From: Thermanaerosceptrum fracticalcis
GTDB taxonomy: Bacteria; Bacillota; Peptococcia; DRI-13
Length of the DNA: 64,000 bases
Direction of reading: 5' to 3'
Assembly: GCF_000746025.2 (NCBI RefSeq)
Contig: NZ_CP045798.1
Location: 124,001-188,000, forward strand
The position numbers and the translations under genes were made by a program. Every line of letters begins with the position of its first letter. Positions within the stretch are counted from its first letter, which is position 1. The notes under the pieces are model-generated. The model was not told the DNA's origin and did no database searches. It saw only the letters and a program-made list of their open reading frames with translations. Of the stretch, positions 61,920-64,000 are shown in pieces.

Positions 61920-62006
61920 GCTTAATTATTCCGCACTTTGGGAGTTCTTATTCTTGAGAGCCATGATTAACCCTGAAGCTGCTAATATCCCTGATGTTGC
62001 CCATTT
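61920..62006 (-). pseudogene. C-terminal scrap of an unidentified membrane protein
   Basis: On the minus strand a frame reads WATSGILAASGLIMALKNKN and stops after SQSAE. It has no start codon and is in a different frame from the DedA scrap just upstream. It looks like the tail of a membrane protein, family unknown. Confidence 0.3.
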
Positions 62007-62009
62007 TTA

Positions 62010-62193
62010 ATTATATTAAGAGTAAAATACTAAACCCCCAACTTAAGTTTCCCTTAGAGATAAGAAAACCGGTAAATACCATTACTGATTCTTCTGGTAT
62101 TGGGAGAATGCCAACCATGCCAAATAAGAGTAGGAAGAAAACAGCATAGTAACCATAAGACTAGATAAACTGCAAAAAGTTTTCAGCAGACAT
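62010..62193 (-). pseudogene. DedA-family N-terminal remnant
   Basis: ATG 62193 follows AAGGTGGG and encodes MSAENFLQFI, a TAG, then SYGYYAVFFLLLFGMVG, LPIPEESVMVFTGFLISKGN. This is the first membrane region of DedA proteins (SYGYW...PIPEE). A stop at codon 11 and loss of the remaining two thirds make it a pseudogene. It directly follows the end of an intact DedA-PAP2 fusion gene. Confidence 0.7.
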
Positions 62194-62230
62194 TCTTTGT
62201 CCCACCTTTAAGTCCTAAATCCTTAATGGA

Positions 62231-63520
62231 TTATACATTGCTTCTATAATACCTAATAGCCTGCAACCCCAGAATACATCCTACCAGCCAGAATCCTCCG
62301 GCAGCAAAACCTGCTAAAACATCACTCGGGTAATGAACACCTAAATAAATGCGGCTTATACCAATGGCGAAGACTAGGAACAAAAAAAGGGAAGTGAAAA
62401 AATATTTAAGTTTTTTTGTCTTTAGGTTAATCCACATTAAATAAGCCAGCATACCGTAAAAAGCAAAGGAAATCATGGCGTGACCGCTGGGAAAGCTGTA
62501 TCCCGTAACTTTTACCAGTCTTGCAATGTCCGGCCTGCTACGATGAAAAGCCCATTTTAATATTTCATTCATGATCCAACTACCGGCCAAGGCTGTAATC
62601 ACCATGTTTGAATCCCAAAAGTGTTTTTTAACTTTGCGAAGATATACCAAAACTACAAGGGCAAGAAAAATCATAGTAGCAGGAGACCCCATACTGGTTA
62701 TCCCTTTCATAATTAGGGTTGTTAATGGACTGTTAATTAGATTAATAACATCGATAACTATTTGATCAAATAGTTTTAGTTCGTTATTAATAAGGTCTTC
62801 AGCCAGCTTGGCAAATAGAAGTATAAAGACCAGACCGAGGACTAATCCCCCTATAAGGTAGTTTCCGAAAGCTCCGAGAGGAGAAATCTTTTTCGTATAT
62901 AAATCTTCTAATTTTGTACGACTTTTAATCCATAATTTACGAAAACCAATAATAATCTTTGTACTCCTAAAAATTAAATACAACATCATTACTACAAGAG
63001 CCACTACGACAGTAATGATTTCCAAATAACTACTTAAAAACTCCTTTGCCTTTACCCCCATACTAAAAAGCAAAAGTCCTTCTAGGAAAAAACGTGCACC
63101 ACGGCTTAAGAGGGAAGCTACTACGAACACAATTTTATTAATCCTGAAGATCCCGGCCCCAATGGTAAAAACCTTATAAGGGATAGGAGTAAAACCGGCT
63201 ATTGCTACTGCCCAGCCCCCATAATTTCTAAAAAGCTCTTCCATCTTCCTAATTCGCTCTGGAGCAATCCACTTTTGTAGTAATGGTCTTCCAGCCTTTA
63301 TGCCGATGAAATAACCAAAAATTCCGCCTAGAACCGAAGCTACAGTAGTGAGTAAGGCATACCACAAGGCTAATTTGGGTTCCCCCAATGACAAACCAAT
63401 GAGTAGTATATCTGGAGGAAGAGGGAAAAAAGAAGATTCAGCAAAAGATACTAAAAATAAGCCTAGACTGCCGTAAACCATGAGAAATTCGGCAGCACTT
63501 TGTAACCATTGACTAAACAA
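62231..63520 (-). CDS. DedA domain fused to PAP2-type lipid phosphatase
   Basis: A 429-residue membrane protein. Residues about 1-170 are a DedA/SNARE-associated domain (SFAESSFFPLPPDILL; FGYFIGIKAGRPLL; RGARFFLEGLLL). Residues about 215-425 are a PAP2 phosphatase with all three motifs: KWAFHRSRP, SFPSGHAM and SRIYLGVHYPSDVLAGF. Fusing a flippase-like DedA to a phosphatase suggests recycling of undecaprenyl or phosphatidyl phosphates, which is inference. The start is TTG 63520 just after the preceding stop, with GGGAGGGAG upstream. Confidence 0.9.
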   Translation of the reverse strand: MFSQWLQSAAEFLMVYGSLGLFLVSFAESSFFPLPPDILLIGLSLGEPKLALWYALLTTVASVLGGIFGYFIGIKAGRPLLQKWIAPERIRKMEELFRNYGGWAVAIAGFTPIPYKVFTIGAGIFRINKIVFVVASLLSRGARFFLEGLLLFSMGVKAKEFLSSYLEIITVVVALVVMMLYLIFRSTKIIIGFRKLWIKSRTKLEDLYTKKISPLGAFGNYLIGGLVLGLVFILLFAKLAEDLINNELKLFDQIVIDVINLINSPLTTLIMKGITSMGSPATMIFLALVVLVYLRKVKKHFWDSNMVITALAGSWIMNEILKWAFHRSRPDIARLVKVTGYSFPSGHAMISFAFYGMLAYLMWINLKTKKLKYFFTSLFLFLVFAIGISRIYLGVHYPSDVLAGFAAGGFWLVGCILGLQAIRYYRSNV

Positions 63521-64000
63521 TTATGTCTCCCTCCCTGGTAACAGACTAACAGCTAAGGACCCCAGGGCTAAAACAAATATTACTATACCCCAGAATACCC
63601 CTAATAGTGGAAAATTAAGGAGAGCCGCAATAAATAAAGAACCGGTTAGAACCTGGTAAAAAGACTTGTTTCCCCGGGCAACACCTGTAAGTAAAAGCTC
63701 TCCAACTATTAAACTTAAAGCCCCCAAGCCAATTGGTAATAGGAAAATAAGCATGATCCCTAATAATACGGCTATAGGAATACCTATGATTGTTACCGTT
63801 AAAGCAACCAAAATTAAGCCTAATCCTAAAGTCGCTAATAAACCTAGCAACCCGGTTTTGATAAAGCTTTTTTGTAAAATGACTTTTGTTTGGTTAACCC
63901 TGGTTTTAAATAAAAATGCTGACATTAAGCTTGCTAATAATATAAACAAGGCTAAAAATAATTTCATAAGTTCAATGAAAATAAAGGCTCCTACACCTAA
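63521..64000 (-). CDS. multi-pass membrane protein, incomplete at the window edge
   Basis: At least 148 residues, with hydrophobic segments around LLGLLATLGLGLILVALTV and TIIGIPIAVLLGIMLIFLLP. It resembles the C-terminal membrane half of bactofilin-associated proteins. ATG 63967 has no ribosome site, and the frame stays open to base 64000 (GAFIFIEL before the Met), so the gene very likely starts beyond the window. It sits directly upstream of the DedA-PAP2 gene in the same transcript. Confidence 0.7.
   Translation of the reverse strand, partial: LGVGAFIFIELMKLFLALFILLASLMSAFLFKTRVNQTKVILQKSFIKTGLLGLLATLGLGLILVALTVTIIGIPIAVLLGIMLIFLLPIGLGALSLIVGELLLTGVARGNKSFYQVLTGSLFIAALLNFPLLGVFWGIVIFVLALGSLAVSLLPGRET

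Noticed and set aside
1-64000. CRISPR arrays, tRNA or rRNA genes, prophage, replication origin
   Set aside because: No regularly spaced repeats, tRNA cloverleaf-like stretches, rRNA sequence, phage structural genes or DnaA-box clusters were noticed while reading. I could not run covariance or database searches.

Overview
The window reads as chromosome of an anaerobic, low-to-mid GC Bacillota, most likely a clostridial or Peptococcaceae-like lineage. The evidence is strong AGGAGG-type ribosome sites, frequent GTG/TTG starts, a DUF2680 protein, a CoA-transferase/beta-oxidation operon under a sigma-54 promoter, a GH57/GT4 glycogen gene set, and IS1634, IS3 and IS4-like elements. No rRNA, tRNA, CRISPR array or prophage was seen. 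The species assignment is inference.

Region 1 (1-13.5 kb) is a complete carbon-phosphorus lyase locus: phnD-C-E-E-F, an internal terminator, then phnG-H-I-J-K-M, a hexapeptide acyltransferase, phnL and a PHP-domain phosphoesterase. The PHP gene is the likely PhnPP, standing in for PhnP. The locus lies between two base-for-base identical 579-bp direct repeats (56-634 and 12959-13537). Each repeat carries a promoter, a DUF2680-like secreted protein gene and a terminator. The right-hand repeat cuts off a thioredoxin-like gene remnant that follows a decayed YraQ-type permease.

Region 2 (14.3-22.4 kb) and region 4 (33.3-41.1 kb) together hold glycogen and alpha-glucan metabolism. Region 2 has a ROK glucokinase, 4-alpha-glucanotransferase, phosphoglucose isomerase, phosphoglucomutase and a GH13 amylase. 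Region 4 has a GT4 glycogen synthase-like enzyme, a nucleotidyltransferase fused to a degenerate phosphomutase domain, a short glucan phosphorylase, a GH57 branching enzyme and a DUF4912 protein.

Region 3 (22.4-33.2 kb) is a scrapyard between the two. A segment (amylase tail, free-standing CBM25 protein, tetR, CmpB-like membrane protein, HD hydrolase) exists in an intact version at 29.5-32.1 kb and in a collapsed version at 22.4-24.0 kb. Around them lie an IS4-like element and its deletion derivative, an IS3 copy, a ComEC-like gene cut by that IS3 copy, a toxin-antitoxin relic, a probable group II intron scrap and a CoA-binding protein fragment. A nitrilase-family gene closes the region.

Region 5 (41.3-56.6 kb) has a lipid kinase, an epoxyqueuosine-reductase-like Fe-S protein, an internally deleted M20 peptidase and a dicarboxylate/glutamate symporter. 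Next comes a four-gene acyl-CoA operon (enoyl-CoA hydratase, CoA-transferase, hydroxyacyl-CoA dehydrogenase/hydratase, thiolase), then a PAS histidine kinase and an NtrC-type regulator. The operon starts at a well-formed -24/-12 promoter preceded by a 17-bp inverted pair. The downstream two-component pair is therefore its likely controller.

Region 6 (54.6-64 kb) has an IS1634 element abutting the regulator's stop codon, a GAF/PAS histidine kinase gene split by a second IS3 copy, a TauE/SafE exporter with its DUF1634 partner, a DedA remnant, a DedA-PAP2 fusion and a membrane protein running off the window.
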